A stretch of 64,000 nucleotides of DNA from Emcibacter sp048269205 (GCF_048269205.1 NZ_JBLXJC010000001.1:1550001-1614000); one strand, 5' to 3'. Counted from the stretch's first letter, positions 53,719-61,734 are shown. The notes: a model not told the origin generated them from the sequence alone. Translations and numbers: made by a program.

Positions 53719-54051
53719 ATGGCAAAACCAAATTTTCCAAGCGATGCACCAATGGACCCGGCTACAGCAACCGAGGTTTTAAGGACGTTTTATAACGAAG
53801 CATTAGAATTACTATGGACGAACCATGCTAAAGAGCAAATGAGCGACCGCGGCCTAATTATGAGTGATGTCTTGCACATCCTCAAATTTGGCTTCGTTTT
53901 TAAAGAAGGAAAGCCTGCTACTCTGCAAGGCTACTTCAAATATAAAATACAATCAACAACACCGAACTCGAACGGCAGAACAGTAACCGCCATTGTAATA
54001 CCTGGAGGATATTACAAGCTGAAAGTTGTGACCGTTTATTGGAAGGACTAA
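53719..54051 (+). CDS. DUF4258 domain protein, probable toxin
   Basis: A 110-residue protein with the DUF4258 core: WTNHAKEQMSDRGLIMSDVLHILKFG, then a beta-rich end YFKYKIQSTTPNSNGR...VTAIVIPGGYYKLKVVTVYW. The family pairs with MqsA-type HTH antitoxins and has a fold thought to be related to MqsR/HigB-type RNases; the role here is inferred from that pairing. The stop lies 30 bases before the start of the antitoxin gene, and the toxin-first order matches mqsRA. Base use is AT-rich like the rest of the island. Confidence 0.72.
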   Translation: MAKPNFPSDAPMDPATATEVLRTFYNEALELLWTNHAKEQMSDRGLIMSDVLHILKFGFVFKEGKPATLQGYFKYKIQSTTPNSNGRTVTAIVIPGGYYKLKVVTVYWKD

Positions 54052-54080
54052 AGTCTTCCGGAAAAAAAAGGAGAAGATGT

Positions 54081-54527
54081 ATGGCTGAATTCAACTATAC
54101 AGAATGCGGATTGGATAATGTTGTCATTTCCGGCATTGATATAGTTACAGATCATGCTGGAGAAGAGACGTTCCAAATTCCCAATATCATAGGATTACAT
54201 AAAGTAATTGCGGCAAGCATTATCAAGCAACCGCATGGAATGTCACCAAATGAATTAAGATTCCTACGCACCGAGATGGGCGAAACTCAAGCTCAACTGG
54301 CTGAGTTGGTCAATAAAGATCAACAGACAGTAGGACGTTGGGAACGTGGTGAATGCCCGATCGAAACAAATATCGAGACAATCATTCGGCTTCATGCTGC
54401 AGAAGTACTCGGTATTCAAGTAGATATGCCAATAGCTGACTTGGTGAAAAACTGTATTCCAAGAGCGGAATTCAGTGTCATTCAAATTGATGGTAGTGAC
54501 CCTACACATTATAAGACTGCAGCCTAA
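54081..54527 (+). CDS. MqsA-like HTH antitoxin / transcriptional regulator
   Basis: A 148-residue protein with the opening YTECGLDNVVISG found in a family of MqsA-like regulators, a beta-rich N-terminal part, and an XRE-type helix-turn-helix at about 66-110 (MSPNELRFLRTEMGETQAQLAEL...QQTVGRWERG). The CxxC zinc motifs of classical MqsA are absent. ATG at 54081 follows AAGGAG by 8 bases. It probably binds and neutralises the upstream DUF4258 protein and represses the operon through the TATCATCATGATA palindromes. Ends in a terminator. Confidence 0.75.
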   Translation: MAEFNYTECGLDNVVISGIDIVTDHAGEETFQIPNIIGLHKVIAASIIKQPHGMSPNELRFLRTEMGETQAQLAELVNKDQQTVGRWERGECPIETNIETIIRLHAAEVLGIQVDMPIADLVKNCIPRAEFSVIQIDGSDPTHYKTAA

Positions 54528-54547
54528 AGCAAGCTAAATAATTAATG

Positions 54548-54574
54548 AAAACCCCGCTTAATGCGGGGTTTTTT
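54548..54574 (+). terminator. Rho-independent terminator of the toxin-antitoxin operon
   Basis: AAAACCCCGC-type stem (54548-54557 with 54563-54572, loop TTAAT) followed by a T-run. Strong in the plus direction. Confidence 0.88.
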
Positions 54575-54599
54575 ATTTTGGCTTAACCCAAATTGATAC

Positions 54600-54692
54600 T
54601 ACTAACCATAGATTAGTGGCGGTGATTCTCTAACCTATTGAAAATAAATCACTTCATATTTAGAAAATCAGTGAAAATTGGAAACGGTTTTT
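54600..54692 (+). repeat. ~90-base imperfect direct repeat, copy 2
   Basis: Partner of 53255-53346 (38 identical central bases, 54624-54661). A further short copy of its start, CTAACCTATTGAAA, is at 54738-54751 inside the tRNA terminator hairpin. Seen directly; its origin is open. Confidence 0.75.
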
Positions 54693-54718
54693 GGAAACGG
54701 TTCAAAAATTGGAAACGG
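54678..54718 (+). repeat. Cluster of three TTGGAAACGG decamers
   Basis: Copies begin at 54678, 54691 and 54709, all in the same direction, 48-88 bases from the right attachment site. A fourth lies near the left end of the island (52289). Position and iteration fit arm-type binding sites for a tyrosine integrase, but no such enzyme is present. Confidence 0.5.
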
Positions 54719-54727
54719 TTTTGAATC

Positions 54728-54766
54728 AAAAAACCCGCTAACCTATTGAAAGGAAAGCGGGTTTTT
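54728..54766 (-). terminator. Terminator of tRNA-Lys
   Basis: AAAAACCCGCT (54729-54739) pairs with AGCGGGTTTTT (54756-54766), next to the CCA end of tRNA-Lys; on the minus strand the hairpin is followed by TTTTTTGATT. Confidence 0.7.
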
Positions 54767-54841
54767 GGTGAGCCCTGAAGGATTCGAACCTTCGACCTAC
54801 TGATTAAAAGTCAGTTGCTCTACCAACTGAGCTAAGGGCCC
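54766..54841 (-). tRNA. tRNA-Lys (anticodon TTT), CCA encoded
   Basis: A 76-base cloverleaf: acceptor stem GGGCCCT with AGGGCTC (one G-T pair), D-arm GCTC...GAGC, anticodon arm ACTGA-CTTTTAA-TCAGT with TTT anticodon, variable AGGTC, T-arm GAAGG-TTCGAAT-CCTTC, discriminator A and encoded CCA. It decodes AAA and AAG. Its 3' 46 bases are repeated at 52148-52193, so it is the integration site of the neighbouring island and was restored on integration. Confidence 0.95.
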
Positions 54842-54942
54842 TCAAAGGATGAGGCGGAACATAGAGTCTGACGCCGCCCCGGTCAATAATTTTCTGACAC
54901 TTTTTTGTAAAAAAAAATATCACCCTTATCCAGACAAAATAC

Positions 54943-56085
54943 TTACAGGGCTTCTATATCGCCGAGCGCCCGTTTGGCGTGGAAACCAGCAACAAATTCA
55001 GACAGTTTGCCGGCCGCGATTGCCTCCCGCAATCCCTGCATCAGGTCCTGGAAATAGGTCAGGTTATGTTCGGTCAACAGCATGGCGCCGAGAATCTCCC
55101 CGCTTCGGATCAGATGGCTCAGGTAGGCCCGGCTGTATTTCGTGCAGGCGTCGCAGCCGCATTCCTCGTCCAGCGGTCGGGGATCGTCCGTATGGCGCGC
55201 ATTCTTCAGATTCACCGTGCCCCGGCGGGTAAAGCCCTGGGCGGTGCGGCCGGACCTGGTCGGCAATACACAGTCAAACATATCAATGCCCCGCTCCACG
55301 GCACCGACGATATCATCGGGCTTGCCCACCCCCATCAGATAGCGGGGTATGTCGGTCGGCATCTTCGGCATGGTATAATCCAGCACCTTGAACATCACCT
55401 CCTGCCCCTCCCCCACGGCAAGGCCGCCGACCGCCAGCCCTTGAAAGCCCATATCCGTCAGGGCCTCTATGGATTCATGGCGCAGGTCCTCGAACACACC
55501 GCCCTGGACAATGCCGAACAGGGCGTTCTTTTCCGCATGTTCCGAGCCATTATGAAACCCGTCAAAGGACCGTTTCGCCCAGCGCATGCTGAGGCGCATG
55601 CTGTCCGCCGTTTCCTTCTTGGTCGCGGGGTAAGGGGTGCATTCATCAAAGGCCATGACGATGTTAGACCCGAGCAAACGCTGGATCTCCATACTGCGTT
55701 CCGGGGAAAGCATATGTTTGCTGCCATCGATATGGGACTGGAAGGCTACCCCTTCCTCGGTGATCTTGCGTAACTGGGCCAGCGACATCACTTGAAAGCC
55801 GCCTGAATCAGTCAGAATAGGCCGCTCCCAGTTCATAAATTTGTGCAGGCCGCCCAGATTATGGATACGTTCCGCCGTCGGCCGCAGCATCAGATGATAG
55901 GTATTGCCGAGTAGAATATCTGCCCCGGTGCCACGCACTGTTTCAGGCTTCATGGCCTTGACCGTCGCCGCGGTGCCCACCGGCATAAAGGCCGGGGTGC
56001 GGATATCGCCGCGCCAGGTTTTCAGGACCCCGGTGCGGGCATTGCCGTCTGTGGCTTCGATTTTCAGCCTGAAGTTATCTTTCAT
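54943..56085 (-). CDS. tgt: Queuine/preQ1 tRNA-ribosyltransferase
   Basis: Exchanges guanine-34 for preQ1 in tRNAs with GUN anticodons. The 380-residue TIM barrel has the nucleophile and base-recognition motifs (TDSGGFQVMSL, GGLAVGEG, GIDMFDCVLPTR) and the zinc site CGCDACTKYSRAYLSHLI...AEHN-type, seen here as CGCDAC plus H in TEHN. Start overlaps the end of queA by four bases, so the two successive queuosine steps are coupled. Confidence 0.97.
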   Translation of the reverse strand: MKDNFRLKIEATDGNARTGVLKTWRGDIRTPAFMPVGTAATVKAMKPETVRGTGADILLGNTYHLMLRPTAERIHNLGGLHKFMNWERPILTDSGGFQVMSLAQLRKITEEGVAFQSHIDGSKHMLSPERSMEIQRLLGSNIVMAFDECTPYPATKKETADSMRLSMRWAKRSFDGFHNGSEHAEKNALFGIVQGGVFEDLRHESIEALTDMGFQGLAVGGLAVGEGQEVMFKVLDYTMPKMPTDIPRYLMGVGKPDDIVGAVERGIDMFDCVLPTRSGRTAQGFTRRGTVNLKNARHTDDPRPLDEECGCDACTKYSRAYLSHLIRSGEILGAMLLTEHNLTYFQDLMQGLREAIAAGKLSEFVAGFHAKRALGDIEAL

Positions 56086-57122
56086 ATCTGATCCTCCCGA
56101 AACAGCAGGCTGCTGTCCCCATAGGAATAAAAACGATAGCCTTCCCCGATGGCATGGCTGTAAGCGGCTTTCATATTTTCGAACCCGGCAAAGGCGCTGA
56201 CCAGCATAAACAGGGTGGATTTCGGCAGGTGGAAATTGGTCATCAGCACATCCACACAGCGGAATTTATAGCCGGGGGTAATAAAGATATCCGTGTCGGC
56301 GGAGAACGGATAGGTGATCCCCTGCTCGTCTGTAGCGCTTTCAAGAAGCCTCAGCGAGGTGGTGCCGACCGCAATGACCCGGTTGCCATTCCTGTGGGCC
56401 TCATTGATCTTGTCCGCCACCTCAGGCGTGACCTCGCCCCATTCAGCATGCATTTTGTGATCCTCGGTATCCTCGGCCTTGACCGGCAGGAAGGTCCCCG
56501 CCCCTACATGCAGGGTCACGGTCAGCCGCTCCACCCCGACATCATCAATCTTTCTCAAAAGTTCGTCGGTGAAATGCAACCCGGCAGTCGGCGCCGCCAC
56601 GGCGCCGTCTTTCTCGCTATAGACGGTTTGGTAATCGCTGAGATCCTGCTCATCCACCGGCCGCTGGGAAGCGATATATGGCGGTAGCGGCATCATCCCA
56701 ACCTCATCCAGTGCTTCCCGTAACGCGGTCCCCTGACGATCGAACTGAAGGGTGACTTCCCCGGCCTCGCCTTTTTCCAGCACCTCCGCCGAAAGCTGAT
56801 CCTGAAAATTGATGACATCCCTGGGCTTCAGTTTCTTGGCCGGTTTGGCAAAGGCCTTCCAGCACCCTTCTCCCGCATTCATATGCAGGGTCACCTCGAT
56901 CTTCGCATCCCGCCGCTTACCGGTGAGCCGTGCCGGAATAACCCGGGTGTCATTGAAAACCATGACGTCGCCGGGCTTCAGATAGTCGATCAGATCGGAG
57001 ACCTGCCGGTCTTCCAGTTTTTGTTCCTGGACCACAAGAAAGCGCGCCCCGGCGCGATTGGCGGCGGGGCGAAGAGCAATCAGCTCCCGGGGGAGCATGA
57101 AATCAAACAGATCGACTTTCAA
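56082..57122 (-). CDS. queA: S-adenosylmethionine:tRNA ribosyltransferase-isomerase
   Basis: Adds the epoxycyclopentanediol-forming ribosyl group of SAM to preQ1-34. The 346-residue protein begins VDLFDFMLPRELIALRPA, and has VFNDTRVIPARL, SEKDGAVAAPTAGLHFT and LVSAFAGFENM...YRFYSYGDSSLL at the end, all diagnostic. It follows the cyclophilin gene by 9 bases and overlaps tgt by four. Confidence 0.96.
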   Translation of the reverse strand: MKVDLFDFMLPRELIALRPAANRAGARFLVVQEQKLEDRQVSDLIDYLKPGDVMVFNDTRVIPARLTGKRRDAKIEVTLHMNAGEGCWKAFAKPAKKLKPRDVINFQDQLSAEVLEKGEAGEVTLQFDRQGTALREALDEVGMMPLPPYIASQRPVDEQDLSDYQTVYSEKDGAVAAPTAGLHFTDELLRKIDDVGVERLTVTLHVGAGTFLPVKAEDTEDHKMHAEWGEVTPEVADKINEAHRNGNRVIAVGTTSLRLLESATDEQGITYPFSADTDIFITPGYKFRCVDVLMTNFHLPKSTLFMLVSAFAGFENMKAAYSHAIGEGYRFYSYGDSSLLFREDQI

Positions 57123-57131
57123 TGGACCTTT

Positions 57132-57668
57132 TTATTCCTTAGCGTCGGCAGCGACCTGCATCTTCACAATGATGTCGGGATCGGTGAAGCCCGGGCCCTC
57201 GCCGAATTTGATATTGTCCACAAACTGCATGCCTTCAATCACCCGGCCCCAGACAGTATACTGGCCGTCCAGGTGCGGGGCATGCTCGAAACAGATGAAA
57301 AACTGGCTGTCTGCGCTGTTGGGGTCCATGGCACGGGCCATGGAAACGGTGCCGCGCAAATGCGGCATATCATTGAATTCTGCAGGCAGGTTCTGGCCAG
57401 AGCCGCCGGTACCGTCGCCTTTCGGATCGCCGGTCTGGGCCATAAAGCCCGGAATCACCCGGTGGAATTTCAAACCGTCATAAAAGCCCTCGCGGGTCAG
57501 TTCCTTGACCCGTGCCACATGTTTTGGAGCTGCATCCGGATAGAGTTCAATCACAACCCGACCGTCTTTGAGGTCAAGATAAAGGGTATTTTCGAGATCC
57601 ATGGCATATGCTCCTGCGGATAATAAGAAATAGGCGACCAGCGCCCTGAAGAGATTTTTCATCATCAC
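57132..57668 (-). CDS. Cyclophilin-type peptidyl-prolyl cis-trans isomerase, periplasmic
   Basis: A 178-residue PpiA/PpiB-type isomerase with a signal peptide (MKNLFRALVAYFLLSAGAYA, cleavage about residue 22), then the cyclophilin core: FYDGLKFHRVIPGFMAQTGDP, GTVSMARAMDPNSADSQFFIC and LDGQYTVWGRVIEGM with the catalytic Arg, Phe and Trp-region intact. Exported, so it assists folding in the periplasm. Lies between coaD and queA, the usual alphaproteobacterial order. Confidence 0.93.
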   Translation of the reverse strand: MMMKNLFRALVAYFLLSAGAYAMDLENTLYLDLKDGRVVIELYPDAAPKHVARVKELTREGFYDGLKFHRVIPGFMAQTGDPKGDGTGGSGQNLPAEFNDMPHLRGTVSMARAMDPNSADSQFFICFEHAPHLDGQYTVWGRVIEGMQFVDNIKFGEGPGFTDPDIIVKMQVAADAKE

Positions 57669-57689
57669 TGATTCCTGAATTTGGGCTGT

Positions 57690-58205
57690 TTATACAGTTT
57701 TGCCCATCTTTGCCAACATTTTTTCACGCACATGTGGCGTAACAAAGGCCGAGATATCACCGTCAAAGGAGGCGATTTCCTTGACCAGCCGCGAGGCGAT
57801 GGCCTGATAGGACGGATCCGCCATCAGAAACACCGTTTCCACATCCGGATTGAGCTTATAGTTCATGGCCGTCATCTGAAACTCATATTCAAAGTCAGAC
57901 ACGGCCCTGAGGCCCCGGATGATCATGGACGCATCGATTTCCTCCGCATAAGTCATCAGAAGACTGCTAAAGGGCCTGACCTCAATGGTCGTATTATGAA
58001 CTTTTTCAATGAAGGCGGTTTCCGTCTTGACCAGTTCCACCCGTTCCTCCAGCGAAAACAGAGGATTCTTGGAGGGATTGGTGGAAATGCCAAGCACCAG
58101 ACGGTCCACCAGTTTGGCGGCCCGCTTGATAATATCCATATGCCCCAGGGTGATGGGATCAAATGTACCGGGATAAAGCCCGACAACTTCCTGGTATTTG
58201 CTCAT
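57690..58205 (-). CDS. coaD: Phosphopantetheine adenylyltransferase
   Basis: Penultimate step of coenzyme A synthesis. The 171-residue protein has the nucleotidyltransferase signature GLYPGTFDPITLGHMDII with the HxGH-type histidines, LVLGISTNPSKNPLFSLEERVEL, IIRGLRAVSDFEYEFQM and FLMADPSYQAIASRLVKEIASF. Starts 3 bases after the gyrA stop. Confidence 0.96.
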   Translation of the reverse strand: MSKYQEVVGLYPGTFDPITLGHMDIIKRAAKLVDRLVLGISTNPSKNPLFSLEERVELVKTETAFIEKVHNTTIEVRPFSSLLMTYAEEIDASMIIRGLRAVSDFEYEFQMTAMNYKLNPDVETVFLMADPSYQAIASRLVKEIASFDGDISAFVTPHVREKMLAKMGKTV

Positions 58206-58208
58206 GGC

Positions 58209-60968
58209 CTACTCCTCGGCATTGCCTTCTTCGGTATCGCTTTCCGATGCTTCGCCTTCGGCAGTTTCCACACCGTCTTCACCGGCCTCCTCAGTGTCGT
58301 CTTCCTCGTCATCGCCGGTATCAGTTACCCTTTCAACGGAGACGATATGTTCGTCATCACCCACTTTGAACAGGGTCACGCCCTGGGTGTTGCGTCCGGC
58401 GATGCGCACGTCATGAACCGGGACACGGATCAAGCGACCCTGATCGGTCACCATCATCAGCTGATCCTGTTCCTCAATCGGGAAAGCCCCGATCACTTCA
58501 CCGTTGCGTTCGGAGGTTTCAATGTTGACAATGCCCTGCCCGCCACGGTTGGTCACCCGGTATTCATAGGCCGAAGTCCGCTTGCCGTAGCCGTTGACAG
58601 TCAGGCTGATGATAAATTCTTCCTGCGCCTGAAGCTCGACAATACGCTCGACGGTCAGTCCCTCGGGGACTTCCGGCTCTTCACCGCGCCGCTGGGCGTT
58701 GGCATATTTCAGATAGGCATCCCGTTCTTCCATCACGATATCTGTATTCTTCAGGATCGACATGGACACCACTTCATCGCCGTCAGCAAGCCTGATACCG
58801 CGCACCCCGTCGGAGTTACGGCCCTTGAACAGGCGCACTGCCGTGGCGTTAAAGCGGATACATTTGCCGCCCCGGGCCGCCATCATCACATCGTCGCTTT
58901 CTTCACAGGCGGCAACCCCGATCAGGCTGTCACCCTCGGACAGGCGGATGGCGATTTTACCGTTGGCCCGCACATTGGAGAAATCGCTGAGCAGGTTGCG
59001 GCGGATATTGCCCTTGGAGGTGGCAAAGACCGCATGCAGCTCGCTCCAGCTGTCCTCGTCTTCAGGCAGCGGCAGGATGGTGGAGATGGTCTCGTCCTGC
59101 TGCAACGGCAGGATATTAATCAGCGCCTTGCCCTTGGACTGTGGCGTACCCGGAGGCAGTTTCCAGACCTTGAGCTTGTAAACCTGACCCAGGTTGGAGA
59201 AGAACAGCACCGGCGTATGGGTGTTGGCCACAAAGACATTCTGGAGGAAATCCTCTTCCTTGGTCTGCATGCCGCTGCGGCCCTTGCCGCCACGACGCTG
59301 CGCCCGGTAGGTATTGAGCGGCACCCGCTTGATGTAACCTGAGTGAGTTACCGTGACCACCATGTCTTCGCGCTGGATCAGGTCCTCGTCATCGATATCA
59401 CCAAATTCAGCCGGCACCATTTCGGTACGGCGCGGGGTGGCGAAAGCCTCCCGATAGGCGACAAATTCGTCCCGCATGATACCGTAAAGTTTTTCCCGGC
59501 TGCGCAGGATTTCCAGATATTCCTCGATTTCAACGGCAATGGTTTTCAGCTCGCCGCCGATTTCATCCCGGCCCAGTGCTGTCAGGCGATGCAGGCGTAG
59601 CTCAAGGATCGCCCGGACCTGGATTTCCGACAGGATATATTTGCCGTCAACCACCCCGCGGCCCGGTTCGTTGATCAGATTGATATAGTCTTCCACATCG
59701 ACCGCATCCCATTCCTCGGCCATCAGGGCCTCGCGGGCGGCAGCCGGATTCGGCGCCTTGCGGATCATGGCAACAATCTTGTCCAGGTTATTGACCGCAA
59801 TCACCAGTCCAACCAAAATATGGGCCCGGTCGCGGGCCTTGCCCAGCTTGAACTTTGTCCGCCGGGTAATAACTTCCTCGCGGAAGCGGATAAAGGCCTC
59901 GAGAATTTCCCGAAGGTTCATTACTTCCGGCCGGCCGTTGTTCAGGGCCAGGGTATTGGAGCCAAAACTGGTCTGCAGCGGGGTATAGCGGAACAGCTGG
60001 TTGAGCACCACTTCAGGCACCGCATCACGTTTGATTTCCACCACAACCCGCACGCCGTCACGGTCTGATTCATCGCGGATTTCGGAGATGCCCTCGATGC
60101 GCTTGTTGCGCACCACATCGGCAATATGCTCGATCATGCGGGCCTTGTTCACCTGGAAGGGCACTTCGGTGATGATAATGGCTTCCCGGCCCTGGCGGAT
60201 CTCCTCCACATGGGTTTTGCCGCGCATGACAATGGAGCCGCGTCCGGTCATGGCCGCCTGGCGCGCGCCGGAAGAGCCCATGATCAAACCGCCGGTCGGG
60301 AAGTCCGGCCCGGGTACGATTTCGATCAGTTCCTCGATGGTGGTTTCCGGATTATCCACAAGCGTACAGCAGGCGTCCAGCACCTCGCCCAGGTTATGGG
60401 GCGGAATGTTGGTCGCCATACCCACGGCGATACCGCCGGCCCCGTTAACCAGAAGGTTCGGGAAGCGGGCCGGAAGGACACCGGGCTCATGCTCGGATTC
60501 GTCATAGTTGGGATGGAAATCAACCGTATCCTTGTCGATGTCTTCCAGCAGGCCGCTGGCCGACTTGTCCATGCGGGCTTCGGTGTAACGCATGGCGGCG
60601 GCCTTGTCGCCGTCCATGGAGCCGAAGTTGCCCTGGCCGTCGATCAGCGGCAGGCGCAGGGAGAAATCCTGCGACATGCGGACCATGGCCTCGTAAATGG
60701 CGCTATCCCCGTGCGGGTGGTACTTACCCATGACGTCACCGACCACGCGGGCCGATTTACGGTAGGGCTTGGTCCAGTCATAGCCGTTTTCATACATGCT
60801 GTAGAGGATTCGGCGGTGCACCGGTTTCAGGCCGTCACGCACGTCCGGCAGGGCGCGGCTCACGATCACGCTCATGGCGTAATCGAGATAGGAGGTTTTC
60901 ATTTCCTCCTCGATGGTGATGCTTGAAATATGCGGATCCGTGGGGTCTAGAACGACATTATCACTCAA
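58209..60968 (-). CDS. gyrA: DNA gyrase subunit A
   Basis: Breakage-reunion subunit of gyrase, 919 residues. Catalytic tyrosine about Y128 in AAMRYTEARM; the quinolone pocket reads HPHGDSAIYEAM, with Ser at the usual first position (S89) and Glu at the second (E93). The C-terminal domain has the six-bladed pinwheel repeats and the GyrA box QRRGGKGRSG (about 554-563), which distinguishes it from ParC. A 35-residue Asp/Glu-rich tail ends the protein. The start is TTG (60966-60968) with an AAGGGAC ribosome site. Confidence 0.97.
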   Translation of the reverse strand: MSDNVVLDPTDPHISSITIEEEMKTSYLDYAMSVIVSRALPDVRDGLKPVHRRILYSMYENGYDWTKPYRKSARVVGDVMGKYHPHGDSAIYEAMVRMSQDFSLRLPLIDGQGNFGSMDGDKAAAMRYTEARMDKSASGLLEDIDKDTVDFHPNYDESEHEPGVLPARFPNLLVNGAGGIAVGMATNIPPHNLGEVLDACCTLVDNPETTIEELIEIVPGPDFPTGGLIMGSSGARQAAMTGRGSIVMRGKTHVEEIRQGREAIIITEVPFQVNKARMIEHIADVVRNKRIEGISEIRDESDRDGVRVVVEIKRDAVPEVVLNQLFRYTPLQTSFGSNTLALNNGRPEVMNLREILEAFIRFREEVITRRTKFKLGKARDRAHILVGLVIAVNNLDKIVAMIRKAPNPAAAREALMAEEWDAVDVEDYINLINEPGRGVVDGKYILSEIQVRAILELRLHRLTALGRDEIGGELKTIAVEIEEYLEILRSREKLYGIMRDEFVAYREAFATPRRTEMVPAEFGDIDDEDLIQREDMVVTVTHSGYIKRVPLNTYRAQRRGGKGRSGMQTKEEDFLQNVFVANTHTPVLFFSNLGQVYKLKVWKLPPGTPQSKGKALINILPLQQDETISTILPLPEDEDSWSELHAVFATSKGNIRRNLLSDFSNVRANGKIAIRLSEGDSLIGVAACEESDDVMMAARGGKCIRFNATAVRLFKGRNSDGVRGIRLADGDEVVSMSILKNTDIVMEERDAYLKYANAQRRGEEPEVPEGLTVERIVELQAQEEFIISLTVNGYGKRTSAYEYRVTNRGGQGIVNIETSERNGEVIGAFPIEEQDQLMMVTDQGRLIRVPVHDVRIAGRNTQGVTLFKVGDDEHIVSVERVTDTGDDEEDDTEEAGEDGVETAEGEASESDTEEGNAEE

Positions 60969-61271
60969 GGAATTGTCCCTTATTTTTTACTCTTGTATTT
61001 GTCCTTCATCCTGTTTCTTGATGCAGAAATTCCCCCTCCCGCGAAACAGGACAAACGCAAGGTCAATTGATAGCAATTCCGGGGGGCTTAAGCAAGGTTA
61101 ACTACCCGTTAAATGTCAGTTTTATGATGGTTGTCGGACAGAGTGGAAATATTGATGTGAAAGCCCCAGAAGGTAAACTAGTTTTTCCCACTTTCAGTGC
61201 TATTTTTTGTAATAATATGCCTCAGAAATTAAAGTAACATATCATCAGTTAGAAATCTTATTGGGGGCACC
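60969..61271. other. Gyrase upstream region and gap before the lipoprotein gene
   Basis: About 300 bases without a convincing gene. On the gyrA side the leader holds a perfect 9-bp inverted repeat, TCCTGTTTC (61009-61017) with GAAACAGGA (61043-61051), separated by 25 bases, which would form a hairpin 40-80 bases before the gyrA start. Otherwise AT-rich sequence. The start of the lipoprotein frame with its GGGGG ribosome site is at the right edge. Confidence 0.4.
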
Positions 61272-61733
61272 ATTAAGCATTTAAACAAAATAATCCCATT
61301 ATTACTTTTATTACTTTGTCTTTCCGGCTGTCAGAAAGATGGGGATACTGAGAAAACTTTTCCGCCCGTATATGCTAACAACGGCATTAAATTTGGAAAT
61401 AGCTTCATCGCAATTCATGAAAAGGTCAAAAATCTAGAATTTTCAGAAGGCATAGATTCTTCATACATAACTTTTGAAGCTGAAGTTTGTGGCGGCACAG
61501 TGATTACAGGAGAAAGTCTGGTTTTTGATTATTTTGACAACTTTTCCAAAACATTAGGCCAAGAAGTATCATCAGGCATATATATAACGAAAGGACAAAA
61601 CCAAATTATTTCTGTACGCACCCATCCATCAAAAGATGGTTCGGTAAGTAAAACAACTTACACCTATCAAGCTCGGGACATGGGATGCGCCAAAGAATGG
61701 CTTAGTCAATCCACTTCACTGGTTGAGTTTTAA
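61272..61733 (+). CDS. Lipoprotein with apparent AUU start codon
   Basis: An open frame of 153 codons between a stop at 61230-61232 and TAA at 61731-61733. Its first residues form a textbook lipoprotein signal: basic KHLNK, seven-residue Leu-rich core, lipobox LSGC with the cysteine at position 20. Yet no ATG, GTG or TTG precedes the signal; the best start is ATT at 61272 with GGGGG 4 bases upstream. Starting at the GTG at 61500 would lose the signal. AUU starts are rare but real (infC). Alternatively ATG mutated to ATT and the gene is dying. The mature part has two further cysteines and no recognised domain. AT-rich, accessory. Confidence 0.5.
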   Translation: MKHLNKIIPLLLLLLCLSGCQKDGDTEKTFPPVYANNGIKFGNSFIAIHEKVKNLEFSEGIDSSYITFEAEVCGGTVITGESLVFDYFDNFSKTLGQEVSSGIYITKGQNQIISVRTHPSKDGSVSKTTYTYQARDMGCAKEWLSQSTSLVEF

Positions 61734-61734
61734 A

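Larger units (their letters stand above)
52148..54811. mobile_element. tRNA-Lys-integrated genomic island, integrase missing (about 2.7 kb)
   Basis: Bounded by perfect 46-bp direct repeats of the tRNA-Lys 3' half (52148-52193 and 54766-54811). Base composition is visibly richer in A and T than either flank. Cargo: a DUF4760 membrane protein (minus) and a DUF4258/MqsA-like toxin-antitoxin pair (plus). Three copies of TTGGAAACGG near the right end, one near the left, and a one-mismatch copy inside resemble integrase arm sites. No recombinase gene is present, so the element is either decayed or a satellite mobilised in trans. No phage structural or conjugation gene is seen. Confidence 0.82.

Noticed and set aside
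54678..54718. CRISPR-like array
   Set aside because: Only three decamers with 3- and 8-base spacers of unequal length; far too short and irregular for a CRISPR array.
57681..59342. 553-codon open frame on the plus strand
   Set aside because: Antisense to coaD and the gyrA C-terminus, both certain. Long antisense frames are common opposite GC-rich genes; composition is His/Gly/Arg-rich with no domain.
61124..61237. 37-codon frame in the gyrA upstream gap
   Set aside because: No ribosome site, no recognisable features; probably chance.
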